Positions 32,216-40,500 of a stretch of 44,097 nt of DNA are shown here, piece after piece. The notes under the pieces are model-generated. The model was not told where the DNA came from, did no database searches, and worked only from the letters and a program-made list of their open reading frames with translations. The position numbers and the translations under genes were made by a program. Position 1 is the first letter of the stretch; each line of letters starts with the position of its first letter. Source of the DNA: Telmatospirillum sp. (lineage in GTDB: Bacteria; Pseudomonadota; Alphaproteobacteria; Rhodospirillales; Magnetospirillaceae); contig JARLJB010000095.1 of the NCBI GenBank assembly GCA_031291415.1, positions 1 through 44,097 on the forward strand, written 5' to 3'.

Positions 32216-33778
32216 TCAAGGCGTGTCGAGGGCGCCGTCGAAGCCGGCGCCGATGACGAACAAGCCGCCTCGATAATTCTCGGCCAGATAGAGATTATAG
32301 GTGTCGGCCGGTTGCCCGCCCCACATGAGGACGACCTGGCGCAGCAGGGTGACGCGGGTGAAATAGGGCCCGAGGTCGCGGGCGCCGTCGTCTTTGGTGC
32401 GGGTGATGAAGATGCCGTCGCGGCCCTTGAGGGCGAGGACCTCTGCTGCGCTGTAGTAGGAGGGCCGGATGTGGCCTTCGAGAAACACCGGCGGATGGTC
32501 CGGTATGTGGAAGGACACCGGACCGGTCGGTTCATGCTTTTGCGAAAACAGGAAGCTGCCGGGATGGGCCTGGCGTTCCGCCTCGACGGCGGTGGCCAGG
32601 GTGTCCCAGCCGCCCAGCCGCTTCAGCGCATCGATGCCGGGCGGCAACGGCAACAGGGCGGTGGCGGCCTGGACGTAGACGACGAGGGTCATCGCCGCAC
32701 CCAGGAGCGGGGCCGCCCGGAAGGCCCAGACGAACCGGCGCCGGGGAACATGCATGAATCCGCCCACGGCGGCCATGATGCCGCCCAGATAGGCCGGGCC
32801 GGACCAATGGGATTGCACCACGCCGCTCTGGGTGTGCAGTGCGAAGAAGACCAGGACCGGCAGCGAGGTGGCGCCCAGCAGAAACCATTCCGGCCGGCGC
32901 TGCCGCCATCCGGCCAGCAGCGCCCATCCCATGCCCCACAGGCCGAACAGGAAAATCAGCGGGGTCACCAAGCCGATCTGACTCGACAGGAAGACCAGCA
33001 GATTCTTCATCGGATCGGTGATTTCGGTAGCGAAGGCGTGGCCCAGCTGCTTGGCGAAGCTCGCCCAATGGTTCTGGCTGTTCCACAGCACGACGGGTGT
33101 GGTGCAGGCCAGCGCGAGGAGGACGGCCAGCCAGGCGTGGGTGCGCCGCCACCACGGCCGCAAGGCGGAAAACAGCAGGAAGGTGACGCAGATGCCGGGC
33201 AGAATCAGGGCGATGGTATATTTGCTGACGGCACCGAGACCGAGCGCCAGGCCGGCGATGTAGAGAAAGCGCGGGTGCCCGTCGGCGATCAGGCGGATCA
33301 GCGCCCACAGCACCGTCGCCCAGCATAGCAGCAAGGGCGAATCAGGCGTGATGACGACGCCGGCGGCACCGAACAGCAGGACGGCATTCAGCCAAAGGGC
33401 GGCCATGGCGCCCGCCGGCCGCGAGGCAAAGGCGAGGCGGGTCGCATCCCAGACCACCAAGGATGTGGCCAGGCCGCCCAGCACGGCGGCCAGACGGACC
33501 CCCAAGGCGGTATCGCCCAACAGGTGGATGCCCGGCCAGATCCATAGGGCGACCATGGCAGGATGGTCGAAATAGGACAGCTGCAGAGGCCGGGTCCACT
33601 GCCAATAATAGGCTTCGTCGGACGACAGCGGCGCCAGATCGGCGACCAGCAGACGCAAGGCCGTAATCGCCAAGAGACCGACCAGCGCCCATCGTTCGAT
33701 GGGCAGTAGACGGGAACGCCAGGACGCGAGGGTGCGGGATGATTGCATGGCCGACTCTGTTGGGCGCTCATTTGCCAT
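32216..33778 (-). CDS. ArnT/PMT-like membrane glycosyltransferase (GT-C)
   Basis: The product (520 residues from the ATG at 33778) is a polytopic membrane protein. Other starts are a TTG at 33799 and an ATG at 33748. Its first periplasmic loop has the GT-C acidic motif APLSSDEAYYWQWTRPLQLS followed by YFDHP, as in ArnT and PMT_2 proteins, which use polyprenyl-phosphate sugars to modify lipid A, proteins or glycans outside the membrane. About ten hydrophobic helices follow. The C-terminal 150 residues form a soluble domain (PVSFHIPDHPPVFLEGHIRP and onward). The acceptor is unknown. Confidence 0.85.
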   Translation of the reverse strand: MANERPTESAMQSSRTLASWRSRLLPIERWALVGLLAITALRLLVADLAPLSSDEAYYWQWTRPLQLSYFDHPAMVALWIWPGIHLLGDTALGVRLAAVLGGLATSLVVWDATRLAFASRPAGAMAALWLNAVLLFGAAGVVITPDSPLLLCWATVLWALIRLIADGHPRFLYIAGLALGLGAVSKYTIALILPGICVTFLLFSALRPWWRRTHAWLAVLLALACTTPVVLWNSQNHWASFAKQLGHAFATEITDPMKNLLVFLSSQIGLVTPLIFLFGLWGMGWALLAGWRQRRPEWFLLGATSLPVLVFFALHTQSGVVQSHWSGPAYLGGIMAAVGGFMHVPRRRFVWAFRAAPLLGAAMTLVVYVQAATALLPLPPGIDALKRLGGWDTLATAVEAERQAHPGSFLFSQKHEPTGPVSFHIPDHPPVFLEGHIRPSYYSAAEVLALKGRDGIFITRTKDDGARDLGPYFTRVTLLRQVVLMWGGQPADTYNLYLAENYRGGLFVIGAGFDGALDTP

Positions 33779-33826
33779 GCAATGGGTGTCGCTTGTCAAT
33801 CTCCCTCGGGAGGTCGGATCCCGGTT

Positions 33827-34528
33827 TCAGCGCAGGCAGGGGGCCAGGATGGGGGCGACCAGCACGCTGGCGAGGCCGGCCAGGACCATCACCAATCCGG
33901 CCACCGATCCCTCCTCGGCGCCGACCTGGCGGGCCCGGGCGGTGCCGGCACCATGGGCTCCCATGCCGAACAGGGCGCCGCGGGCGAAGGAGGAACGGAG
34001 CGGCAGCAATTTCAACACCAACTCGCCCAGAGCGGCGCCGACCACGCCGGTGATGACCACGCAGGTGGCGGTCAGTTCGGGGATGCCGCCGACATCCTGG
34101 GAGAAGGCAATAGCGAAGGGGGTGCTGACGGAGCGGGGCAGCAGGCTGAGCCGCAGCGACGGCGACAGGTTGAGCACGCTGGCCAGAACCCAGGAGCTTC
34201 CGATGGCGATTGTCGTCCCTGCCACGATGCCGATGGCGAGAATCAGCCAATGACGGCGGATCATGTCGCGCTGCTCGTAGATCGGCATGGCGAAGGCCAC
34301 CGTGGCCGGACCCAACAGGGTGACCAGCCAGTGGGTTCCCTTGATATATTCGCCGTAGGTGGCGTGCAGTGAAAACGCCAAGGCCAAGCAGGCGAGCCAG
34401 GTGACCAGCAGGGGCGATGTCCACCAGCGGCCCAGCCGCCGATGCGTCAGGAGCGAGATGCCGTAGATGACCAGCGTGGCCATCGCCCAGAACACGGCCC
34501 ACAAAATGGAGTGGACTTCAGCGGGCAT
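33827..34528 (-). CDS. lrgB: LrgB/CidB-family membrane protein
   Basis: The 233-residue protein has the LrgB signature YEQRDMIRRHWLILAIGIVA and LLPRSVSTPFAIAFSQDVGG, followed by GAHGAGTARARQVGAEEGSV near the C-terminus. Several hydrophobic helices are present. LrgA/LrgB pairs are holin/antiholin-like or metabolite-transport membrane proteins; in several bacteria they move pyruvate or glycolate, or affect autolysis. The start overlaps the lrgA stop by 11 nt, so the two form one unit. Confidence 0.92.
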   Translation of the reverse strand: MPAEVHSILWAVFWAMATLVIYGISLLTHRRLGRWWTSPLLVTWLACLALAFSLHATYGEYIKGTHWLVTLLGPATVAFAMPIYEQRDMIRRHWLILAIGIVAGTTIAIGSSWVLASVLNLSPSLRLSLLPRSVSTPFAIAFSQDVGGIPELTATCVVITGVVGAALGELVLKLLPLRSSFARGALFGMGAHGAGTARARQVGAEEGSVAGLVMVLAGLASVLVAPILAPCLR

Positions 34529-34907
34529 GGCGGGCGCTCCAACGGAAACAGGCTTCGATCACCAAGGCGGTCCCGACCATCACGATAAGCGTGCCGGCGC
34601 AGATCACGACCAGCACCTTCAACCCGGTCAGGCTGAACAATTCCGGGTGATCGAGCAGGGCCATGGTCGCCGGCACGAAAAACAGCAGCATGTGATCGAG
34701 CAATCCGCTGCTGCCGCGGCTGAACCAGGCCATCCGCACCCGCCCGCTGGCCAAGAGGGCAAGCAGGACGATCATGCCGACGACACCGCCCGGAATCGGC
34801 AGGGCGAGGGCGCGCACCAAGGTTTCGCAGGCCCACCAGATGGCGATCAGGCCGGCAATTTGCAGCCAGCGATTCCGGCCCATCAGAATGCCCGTCTTGC
34901 GCAACAT
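34518..34907 (-). CDS. lrgA: LrgA/CidA-family membrane protein
   Basis: The 129-residue protein from ATG 34907 (GAGGAGAAGCAT upstream) has four hydrophobic helices. The family blocks are LALPIPGGVVGMIVLLALLA, followed by LLDHMLLFFVPATMALLDHP. The longer open frame (to 35033) adds non-family residues. LrgA is holin-like and works with LrgB. It is divergent from a LysR-type regulator gene, which probably controls it. Confidence 0.9.
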   Translation of the reverse strand: MLRKTGILMGRNRWLQIAGLIAIWWACETLVRALALPIPGGVVGMIVLLALLASGRVRMAWFSRGSSGLLDHMLLFFVPATMALLDHPELFSLTGLKVLVVICAGTLIVMVGTALVIEACFRWSARHAR

Positions 34908-35117
34908 ATGCTTCTCCTCGAGAAACCCAGGAAAGACGATCCGACGCCGCGCATGCGTGCGAAGCCCCCGATTCTCCCATGATCCGTTTCTTGTGGTGAA
35001 CCGATCCGATCGACCCGAAGGATCGGGTGTCACGATCGGTCTTCAGCATATAGGGGCCACCCCCCCTATGTATGAAATGAATTGATTGAATAATAACTAT
35101 TCTATATAGGAATATTC
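34908..35117. promoter_or_regulatory. divergent lrgA/LysR control region
   Basis: The 210-bp gap becomes AT-rich near the LysR gene (35070-35117). ATTGATTGAATAATAACTAT and the small inverted repeat TATTC-TATATAG-GAATA (35098-35114) are candidate regulator or promoter sites. LysR proteins usually bind T-N11-A sites in such gaps. No single site stands out enough to name. The rest of the gap has no ORF. Confidence 0.35.
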
Positions 35118-35999
35118 ATGGATTTACGAAGCTTGCGAGCCTTTGTCGAAGTCGTGCGCCAGGGTGGTTTTTCCGCCGCGGCCAAGGTGATCTTCGCCAC
35201 CCAGCCGACGATCAGCAAGGCGGTCAAGCAGTTGGAAGAGGAGCTGGGAGGGCCGCTGCTCGGGCGTCAGGGGCACCAGCCGCAACTCACCGCCATGGGC
35301 GACGTGGTCTATCGCCGCGCGATGGCGATGCTGGCCGAGCGCGACCATATGCTGGGCGAACTGGCGGCGCTCAAGGGGTTGGAGCAGGGCACCCTGCGGC
35401 TCGGATTGCCGCCTTTGGGCAGCAGCATCCTGTTCGCGCCGCTGTTCGCCGAATTCCGCAGCCGCCATCCCGGCATTGCCATCGAGTTGCTGGAACATGG
35501 AAGCTCCCGGCTCGAGCAGGCGGTCCTGTCCGGTGAAATCGAATTGGCGGTCTCGTTGCTGCCGGTCGACGAGTCCTTCGCCTGGCAAGACATCTGCGAC
35601 GAACCGCTGGTGGCGCTGTTGCCGCCGGGGCATCGGTTGGGTGGGCGGGCCACCGTGACCTTGACCGATCTGGCGGACAGTCCGTTCATCCTGTTCGAGA
35701 GTGGATTCGCCCTCAACCGGATGATCGACACCGCCTGCCGCCGCCGCGGCTTCGTGCCCAGGGAGGCGGCGCGCAGCGGGCAGGCCGACTTCATCATCGC
35801 CCTGGTCGCCGCCGGTCTCGGCGTCGCCCTGCTGCCCAGATTGAATACCGAACAGCGTGTGCATTCGCCGATCCACGCCGCCTTGCTCGACGAGGAGGAT
35901 CTGCGATGGCACGCCGCCTTGGTGTGGCGTCGTGGTGCGGCCCTGTCACCGGCGGCACAAGCCTGGCGGGCCTTGACTCGGGAAAAGAATCTCCGCTGA
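35118..35999 (+). CDS. LysR-family regulator next to lrgAB
   Basis: The 293-residue protein has the N-terminal winged helix (MDLRSLRAFVEVVRQGGFSA, ATQPTISKAVKQLEEELGGP) and a periplasmic-binding-like effector domain (TLRLGLPPLGSSILFAPLFA and onward). This matches CidR/LysR regulators that activate cidABC or lrgAB in response to acetate or pyruvate metabolism. AGGA 7 nt before the ATG supports the start. Its divergent position points to lrgAB as the target. It ends 5 bp from the stop of the convergent sensor gene. Confidence 0.9.
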   Translation: MDLRSLRAFVEVVRQGGFSAAAKVIFATQPTISKAVKQLEEELGGPLLGRQGHQPQLTAMGDVVYRRAMAMLAERDHMLGELAALKGLEQGTLRLGLPPLGSSILFAPLFAEFRSRHPGIAIELLEHGSSRLEQAVLSGEIELAVSLLPVDESFAWQDICDEPLVALLPPGHRLGGRATVTLTDLADSPFILFESGFALNRMIDTACRRRGFVPREAARSGQADFIIALVAAGLGVALLPRLNTEQRVHSPIHAALLDEEDLRWHAALVWRRGAALSPAAQAWRALTREKNLR

Positions 36000-36004
36000 A
36001 AGGG

Positions 36005-36505
36005 CTAACGGGGCGGGCCCGTGGGATGTGCGTGCAACGGGCCGTCAGGGCCGTCGGGCGGCGGGCCCATGTGCGGACCGGGAAGGCCCGGCGGCCGCCA
36101 GACGGCCAGCCGCCGGCGTCCCTCGGGGCTCAGTTTTTCGATGGCTTCGGGCAGGACCTCATTGAGGATTTCCCGGGCACGCTGGCTTTGCACCAGCAAT
36201 TCCTTGAAGGCTGCCTTATCGAAGGGTTCGCGGCCGAGAATGGCTTGCAGACGCTGCGGCAAGCCCTCTTCGGCGCGGTGTGCCTTGTCGATCTCGCTCA
36301 GGCTGGGCGCCAGGCTCTGGCGCAGGATCTGCGCATCCTCCGGCGGCAGGTCGCGGGCCATTTGATCGAGCATCGTGCCGGGCGGCGGTGGCGGCTGGTG
36401 GCGCCGGTCCCAACCCAGGTGCGCGATCAAGGCTGCGCAGAGAAACACATTGAGGGTCAAGGATGCGGGAAGCAGCCAGCGGAACCGGAAACGAGACGTC
36501 GACAT
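36005..36505 (-). CDS. periplasmic heavy-metal-sensor-like protein (CnrX/CpxP-like)
   Basis: The 166-residue protein starts at the ATG at 36505, overlapping the anti-sigma stop by one base. An N-terminal membrane anchor (WLLPASLTLNVFLCAALIAH) is followed by a Pro-rich linker. The periplasmic helical hairpin domain (DQMARDLPPEDAQILRQSLA, PLSEIDKAHRAEEGL-like and ILGREPFDKAAFKELLVQSQ) is like Metal_resist/CnrX proteins. The Pro/Gly/His-rich tail may bind metal. In Cupriavidus CnrX senses Ni/Co and releases the sigma factor through CnrY. The gene order here (sigma, anti-sigma, sensor) fits that design. The inducing signal is unknown. Confidence 0.7.
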   Translation of the reverse strand: MSTSRFRFRWLLPASLTLNVFLCAALIAHLGWDRRHQPPPPPGTMLDQMARDLPPEDAQILRQSLAPSLSEIDKAHRAEEGLPQRLQAILGREPFDKAAFKELLVQSQRAREILNEVLPEAIEKLSPEGRRRLAVWRPPGLPGPHMGPPPDGPDGPLHAHPTGPPR

Positions 36506-36816
36506 CAAAATCCCAAAGGCTGAGAAGGGGCGGAGGCGCTGATCAGCGAGACGAGAGGGGGTTGCTGCACGGTCTCTTCCTTTTGCGGCAAGGCGGCGCC
36601 GAGCAGGATGCCCAGCAATGCCGCCGTCGCCATCTGGACGGCGTAACGGGGCAGGGGGGGCGACAAGAACCGCCAGAAGGCGGTGTGCCGTCGTACCGGT
36701 GGCAATTGATCGAGACGCGCCAAAACACCGTTCATCATGGCCTGAACGCGATCATCGGCAATATCGGCCGGCAACGAGGCCGAGCGCATGAAGGTATCGA
36801 GGGGATCGCCGCTCAT
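36505..36816 (-). CDS. short single-span anti-sigma-like protein (CnrY-like position)
   Basis: The 103-residue protein starts at 36816, overlapping the sigma-factor stop by ATGA. Its N-terminal cytoplasmic half (MSGDPLDTFMRSASLPADIA, VQAMMNGVLARLDQLPP) has two helices that could hold a sigma factor. One membrane span follows (YAVQMATAALLGILLGAAL), then a short periplasmic tail. No zinc-binding anti-sigma motif (HxxxCxxC) is present. Assignment as the anti-sigma factor rests on position, overlap and topology, not on sequence identity. Confidence 0.6.
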   Translation of the reverse strand: MSGDPLDTFMRSASLPADIADDRVQAMMNGVLARLDQLPPVRRHTAFWRFLSPPLPRYAVQMATAALLGILLGAALPQKEETVQQPPLVSLISASAPSQPLGF

Positions 36817-37430
36817 AGCATGTCTCTGAGGCCGGTGATGCCCAAATCGGCAAGCGCCTTGCGGAGCGTCTTCTTTCCGCGCGCCAGCAAGGCCTCGCAG
36901 GCGGACAGGGAGAGATCGAGAATCTCGGCGGCTCGCGGTCCGCTGACCTCGCCGAAATAGTGAAGGGACAAGGCTGCCTGCTGACGGGGCGGCAACTGGG
37001 CCATGGCTTGCGCGATGATCCGATGCCGCTGCCCGGCCAGGGTTTGCTCCAGGCTGCTGGGAGCCAGATCGACGATTTCGCCGGCCTCGTCCAAGGGGGC
37101 CATCGGCGTACGGCGCAGACGATCGAGGCTGGCGTTCAACACAACCCGATAGAGCCAAGTGGAAAATTTGGCTCTGCCTTCAGGTTCCCACCGTGCGGCC
37201 ATGCTCCACACCTTCAAGAAAGTCTCCTGCACGACTTCATCGGCGTCATGGGCATTGCCGACAACTCTCTGCGCCAAGGCCAGCATCGGCCTGGAGTGCC
37301 GTTCCATCAGATATTGAAATGCCCGTCGATCACCCGCTGCCGTGCCCACCAGCAGCGCGTCATCGCCGGGCCCGTTTTCCGGCGATCGGTCCCCTTCACC
37401 CTGACGCAAAAAGTCTCTCTTGTGAACCAC
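36813..37430 (-). CDS. ECF-type RNA polymerase sigma factor
   Basis: The 205-residue protein has sigma region 2 (AFQYLMERHSRPMLALAQRV, AHDADEVVQETFLKVWSMAA, WLYRVVLNASLDRLRR) and region 4 (LPPRQQAALSLHYFGEVSGP, LSLSACEALLARGKKTLRKA), with no region 3. This is an ECF sigma that should recruit RNA polymerase to a stress regulon. The GTG at 37430 overlaps its own AGGAG; a TTG a few codons downstream is an alternative start. It heads a tightly coupled operon with the anti-sigma and sensor genes and is divergent from the Ser-rich gene. Confidence 0.9.
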   Translation of the reverse strand: MVHKRDFLRQGEGDRSPENGPGDDALLVGTAAGDRRAFQYLMERHSRPMLALAQRVVGNAHDADEVVQETFLKVWSMAARWEPEGRAKFSTWLYRVVLNASLDRLRRTPMAPLDEAGEIVDLAPSSLEQTLAGQRHRIIAQAMAQLPPRQQAALSLHYFGEVSGPRAAEILDLSLSACEALLARGKKTLRKALADLGITGLRDML

Positions 37431-37861
37431 TCCTACACCCTTTCACGTCCGGGTAGGGGAAAACCGGGCGGTAAAATCGACCGTCTTGGCACAAAAAGAT
37501 CGGCAATTCCTGCCGGGCGGGGAGGGAAAAATGACCCGCCGCCGTTCCGCTTGGCCAGACGACCGCAGAAAATATTATGAAAAATCAACGTTCTATCTTT
37601 TCACTTCAGATTGGCCCGACTCTTGCGAAGGAGATGATCGCAATGGCGTCGTGCGGAGATTCTCGAGCTGGAGCTGAAATTAATCAACACCTCATAATAA
37701 TATGATGGTGAATTTTGTCACATGCAAATATTAATTGGGAAAAATTTTGAGAAAGATTCAAGTTTAAAAAATATTTTTAATGAAACGCATGGATTAATTC
37801 CACGGGGCGTGGAAGTGCATGTGGAGATCTTCTTGTTTTCCACATGCCAAGGAGAAAAACC
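37431..37861. promoter_or_regulatory. divergent control region with AT-rich segment and leader hairpin
   Basis: This 431-bp gap has no supported ORF. 37680-37800 is strikingly AT-rich compared with the surrounding genome and probably holds the promoter of the Ser-rich gene. Just before that gene, GCATGTGGA (37817-37825) and TCCACATGC (37839-37847) form a 9-bp hairpin whose 3' arm ends 2 nt before AGGAG. The hairpin could control access to the ribosome-binding site. Confidence 0.5.
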
Positions 37862-38893
37862 ATGAGCATCTCAAGCGTTAGTAGTAGCTCTCAGCTACAA
37901 GCGCTCCTTGCGTCACTGAGCAGCGGCAGCAGCCAAACCAGCAGTATCGCGGATGCGCTGTCCACCGCTTCCTCATCTTCCTCGTCTTCGTCGAGCTCCT
38001 CTTCAACCTCCTCAACCTCTTCCTCCACGTCGACGGTCAGTGCCAGTGATCTGGCATCGGCCTTTCAGATGATGAGCGCCATGTTGCAATCGGCGTTGAT
38101 GCAGGCGCAGGCGGACAACAGTTCGACAAGCGATTCGGCGGCGGTTGCGACCTCGACCTCGACCTCGACCGCGACCGCGACCGCGACTTCGTCGTCGACT
38201 TCGACATCCTCGACGAGCGACACCGACAGCACCGTGGCGGCCTACGGGCCACCGCCACCGCCGCCCGGCCCTCCACCGTCTTCTTCGAGTGATTCGACCT
38301 CGTCGTCGACCAGTTCGAGCGATTCGACCGCGACGTCAACCTCGTCGTCGACCAGTTCGAGTGATTCGACCGCGACGTCGAGCAGCGACAGCACCGTGGC
38401 GGCCTACGGCCCGCCGCCGCCACCGCCCGGCCCACAGCCGTCTTCTTCGAGTGATTCGACTTCGTCGTCGAGCAGCTCGACGGATTCGACCTCGTCATCG
38501 ACCAGTGCGAGTGATTCGACCTCGTCGTCGACCAGTTCGACAGCGAGCACTCTCGAACAGCAGATCGTGGCGCAAATGCAACAGATCTTGCAGTCCTATC
38601 AGTCGGCTGACACGACGACGTCCTCGGACAGCACGTCGAGTGCGTCGACGGTGTCGTCTGCAAGCACCACGACATCCACAAGCACGTCGACATCGGCATC
38701 CAGCACGGATTCGACCAGCAGCAGCACGGATTCGACATCGTCTTCGACGTCGTCGTCCGACACGTCCACGGTGGCTCAGCAAGAAAGGATTTCTCAGGAT
38801 ATGCAGAAGATTCTGTCGGCCCTGCAATCCTATTCGGCGACGAGCAGCGCCAGTACGACGAGCAATTTGTCTTCGATCGTGCTTGCGGCCTGA
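37862..38893 (+). CDS. Ser/Thr/Asp-rich low-complexity protein
   Basis: ATG at 37862 follows AGGAGAAAAACC. The 343-residue product is more than half Ser and Thr. It begins MSISSVSSSSQLQALLASLS. Two copies of AAYGPPPPPPGP separate long (SSSDSTSS)n tracts. Three short helical islands interrupt the tracts: FQMMSAMLQSALMQAQA, LEQQIVAQMQQILQSYQSA and ISQDMQKILSALQSY. There is no signal peptide or membrane segment. Such Ser/Asp-rich, N-terminally 'SISS' proteins may be exported by non-Sec routes or be structural, but I do not know the family. Its divergent position makes it a candidate target of the ECF sigma factor. Confidence 0.7.
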   Translation: MSISSVSSSSQLQALLASLSSGSSQTSSIADALSTASSSSSSSSSSSSTSSTSSSTSTVSASDLASAFQMMSAMLQSALMQAQADNSSTSDSAAVATSTSTSTATATATSSSTSTSSTSDTDSTVAAYGPPPPPPGPPPSSSSDSTSSSTSSSDSTATSTSSSTSSSDSTATSSSDSTVAAYGPPPPPPGPQPSSSSDSTSSSSSSTDSTSSSTSASDSTSSSTSSTASTLEQQIVAQMQQILQSYQSADTTTSSDSTSSASTVSSASTTTSTSTSTSASSTDSTSSSTDSTSSSTSSSDTSTVAQQERISQDMQKILSALQSYSATSSASTTSNLSSIVLAA

Positions 38894-38931
38894 TTCCTTG
38901 CGCAAAAGAACGGGCGACGTCACACTTTATG

Positions 38932-38970
38932 GAATGGCCTGGACGGGCTTTCAGGCCATTCTTCTTTTCG
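38932..38970 (+). terminator. intrinsic terminator of the Ser-rich gene
   Basis: GAATGGCCTG (38932-38941) and CAGGCCATTC (38952-38961) form a perfect 10-bp stem followed by TTCTTTTCG, 38 bp after the stop codon. The rest of the gap to 39126 holds no recognised gene. Confidence 0.75.
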
Positions 38971-39126
38971 CCAAGTCCCGTACTGCGGCGGTGACCTGTG
39001 ATGTTTTTGTCACAGTGTAGCCACAATTTCGATCAAGAATATTGATGTTGCATCGCAGCTAGGCTAGAAACACTTTTGTCATAGCCAGCTGGCGGCCGAC
39101 TCCCCGTGCCAGCGAACGAGTTCTCA

Positions 39127-39984
39127 ATGAATATCGATCTCGCACGCACATTTCTCGAAATCGCTGAGACTGGCAACTTCAACAAAGCGGCAGAGCGCCT
39201 GAACGTTACACAGTCGACGGTCTCCATGCGCATCAAGGCGTTGGAGGACGAACTGGGGCGCCCCTTGTTCGCCCGCAGCAAGGCGGGAACCGAACTGACC
39301 ACCGCCGGGGCCCAATTCCGCCGTTACGCCACCACGCTGGTTCGCGTCTGGGAGCAGGCCCGTCAGGAATTGGCCCTGCCGCCCGGTTTCCGCTCGGTGT
39401 TGACCGTGGGTGGGCAGTTCTCTCTATGGGATCGCATGCTGCTGCGTTGGGTTCCATGGATGCGCGCCGCCATGCCCGATGTCGCCCTGCGGGTCGAGGT
39501 CGGCCTGTCCGATGGCTTGATGCGCCATCTGTCGGAAGGGCTGATCGACATCGGCGTGATGTATTCGCCGCAAAGCCGGCCCGGCCTCGCCACCGAGAAA
39601 TTGCTGGAAGAGCGTCTGGTGCTGGTTTCCACCACGCCCCGGGAAATGGGCCAGTGGGATGGCGGCTATGTGTTTGTCGACTGGGGGCCGGAATATCGCG
39701 CGGCGCACAGCCAAGCCTTCCCCGACCTGTCGACTCCGGCCGTTTCGGTGGGCCTGGGGGCGCTCGGCCTGCAGCATATCCTGGCCAACGGCGGCTTCGG
39801 TTATTTCCCGATGCGCGTCGTTCGCCCGTTTCTGCAAGACGGACGCCTCTACGGCGTGCCCGATGCGCCGGAATTCCGGCGTCCCGCCTATATGGTCTAT
39901 CCGGCGGCCGACGAGCAGTCGGAGTGGCTGCGCACAGCCGTGCGCGGGCTGCGCTATGTGGCGTCGCTTGAAACGGAAGATTAG
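39127..39984 (+). CDS. LysR-family transcription regulator
   Basis: The 285-residue protein starts MNIDLARTFLEIAETGNFNK, then AAERLNVTQSTVSMRIKALE, a standard LysR winged helix. A C-terminal effector-binding domain follows (LTVGGQFSLWDRMLLRWVPW and onward). The ATG at 39127 is used; a GTG at 39106 is possible. No divergent partner is adjacent, since the upstream neighbour is the Ser-rich gene on the same strand. The small gene downstream is convergent. Targets are unknown. Confidence 0.88.
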   Translation: MNIDLARTFLEIAETGNFNKAAERLNVTQSTVSMRIKALEDELGRPLFARSKAGTELTTAGAQFRRYATTLVRVWEQARQELALPPGFRSVLTVGGQFSLWDRMLLRWVPWMRAAMPDVALRVEVGLSDGLMRHLSEGLIDIGVMYSPQSRPGLATEKLLEERLVLVSTTPREMGQWDGGYVFVDWGPEYRAAHSQAFPDLSTPAVSVGLGALGLQHILANGGFGYFPMRVVRPFLQDGRLYGVPDAPEFRRPAYMVYPAADEQSEWLRTAVRGLRYVASLETED

Positions 39985-39985
39985 T

Positions 39986-40222
39986 TTAGAGGGCCAGCCG
40001 GGTTCGAACCGTCTGGATCAGCGCCAGCAGATGATCCTGCTGAACGCCGTCGCTGGCCAGCAGACAACCCAACGTCGGGTCTTGCAGCATCTCGTTCAAG
40101 GCCGGTTCGCCGGTGCCTTGAAAGCCCTGGCCGTCCGATCGTCCGCCGTGTGGCAACGGCGGCAGAATCTGCGCGATTCGTTTGGCGGCGCTCAAATTCG
40201 CTTCGCAGGCGCTGAAAGCCAT
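39986..40222 (-). CDS. 78-residue hypothetical protein
   Basis: ATG at 40222 has a strong AAGGAGG 7 nt upstream, so it is likely translated. The product (MAFSACEANLSAAKRIAQIL and onward) has a helical start, a Gly-rich middle (GGRSDGQGFQGTGEPALNE) and a helical end. No signal peptide, membrane segment or known motif is seen. It ends 1 bp from the stop of the convergent LysR gene. Confidence 0.55.
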   Translation of the reverse strand: MAFSACEANLSAAKRIAQILPPLPHGGRSDGQGFQGTGEPALNEMLQDPTLGCLLASDGVQQDHLLALIQTVRTRLAL

Positions 40223-40449
40223 CTCGCTGCCTCCTTTAGATTGTCGCCGACCGCCAACTCATGGCTGGCGTGCACTATAGCGCATTGAAAGAAAATTCCA
40301 ATAGTCTTGGCAATTTATACTGAGGAGTATTGGTGCGATTACCAGGAATCGGATGGCAAATGAAATATCGGATTGTTGCAGCGCAATCTAATTATCGAAT
40401 TTGTCAAAATTAAGGGTGTGATTTCGGTCAGGTGGTCAGGCCGCCGGGC

Positions 40450-40483
40450 GTCCCTTCTCGGCCGCGTTCCGCCGGGAAGGGAC
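40450..40483 (-). terminator. hairpin after acnA
   Basis: GTCCCTTC (40450-40457) and GAAGGGAC (40476-40483) form an 8-bp stem 18 bp beyond the acnA stop. No T-run follows. The remaining gap to 40223 is AT-rich and holds no gene. Confidence 0.45.
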
Positions 40484-40500
40484 CTCGTTCCGGCGGGGCC

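Noticed and set aside
38037-39026. 329-codon minus-strand frame rich in Ser, Arg and Cys opposite the Ser-rich gene
   Set aside because: It mirrors the repetitive TCG/GAC codons of the plus-strand gene and has no ribosome-binding site of its own.
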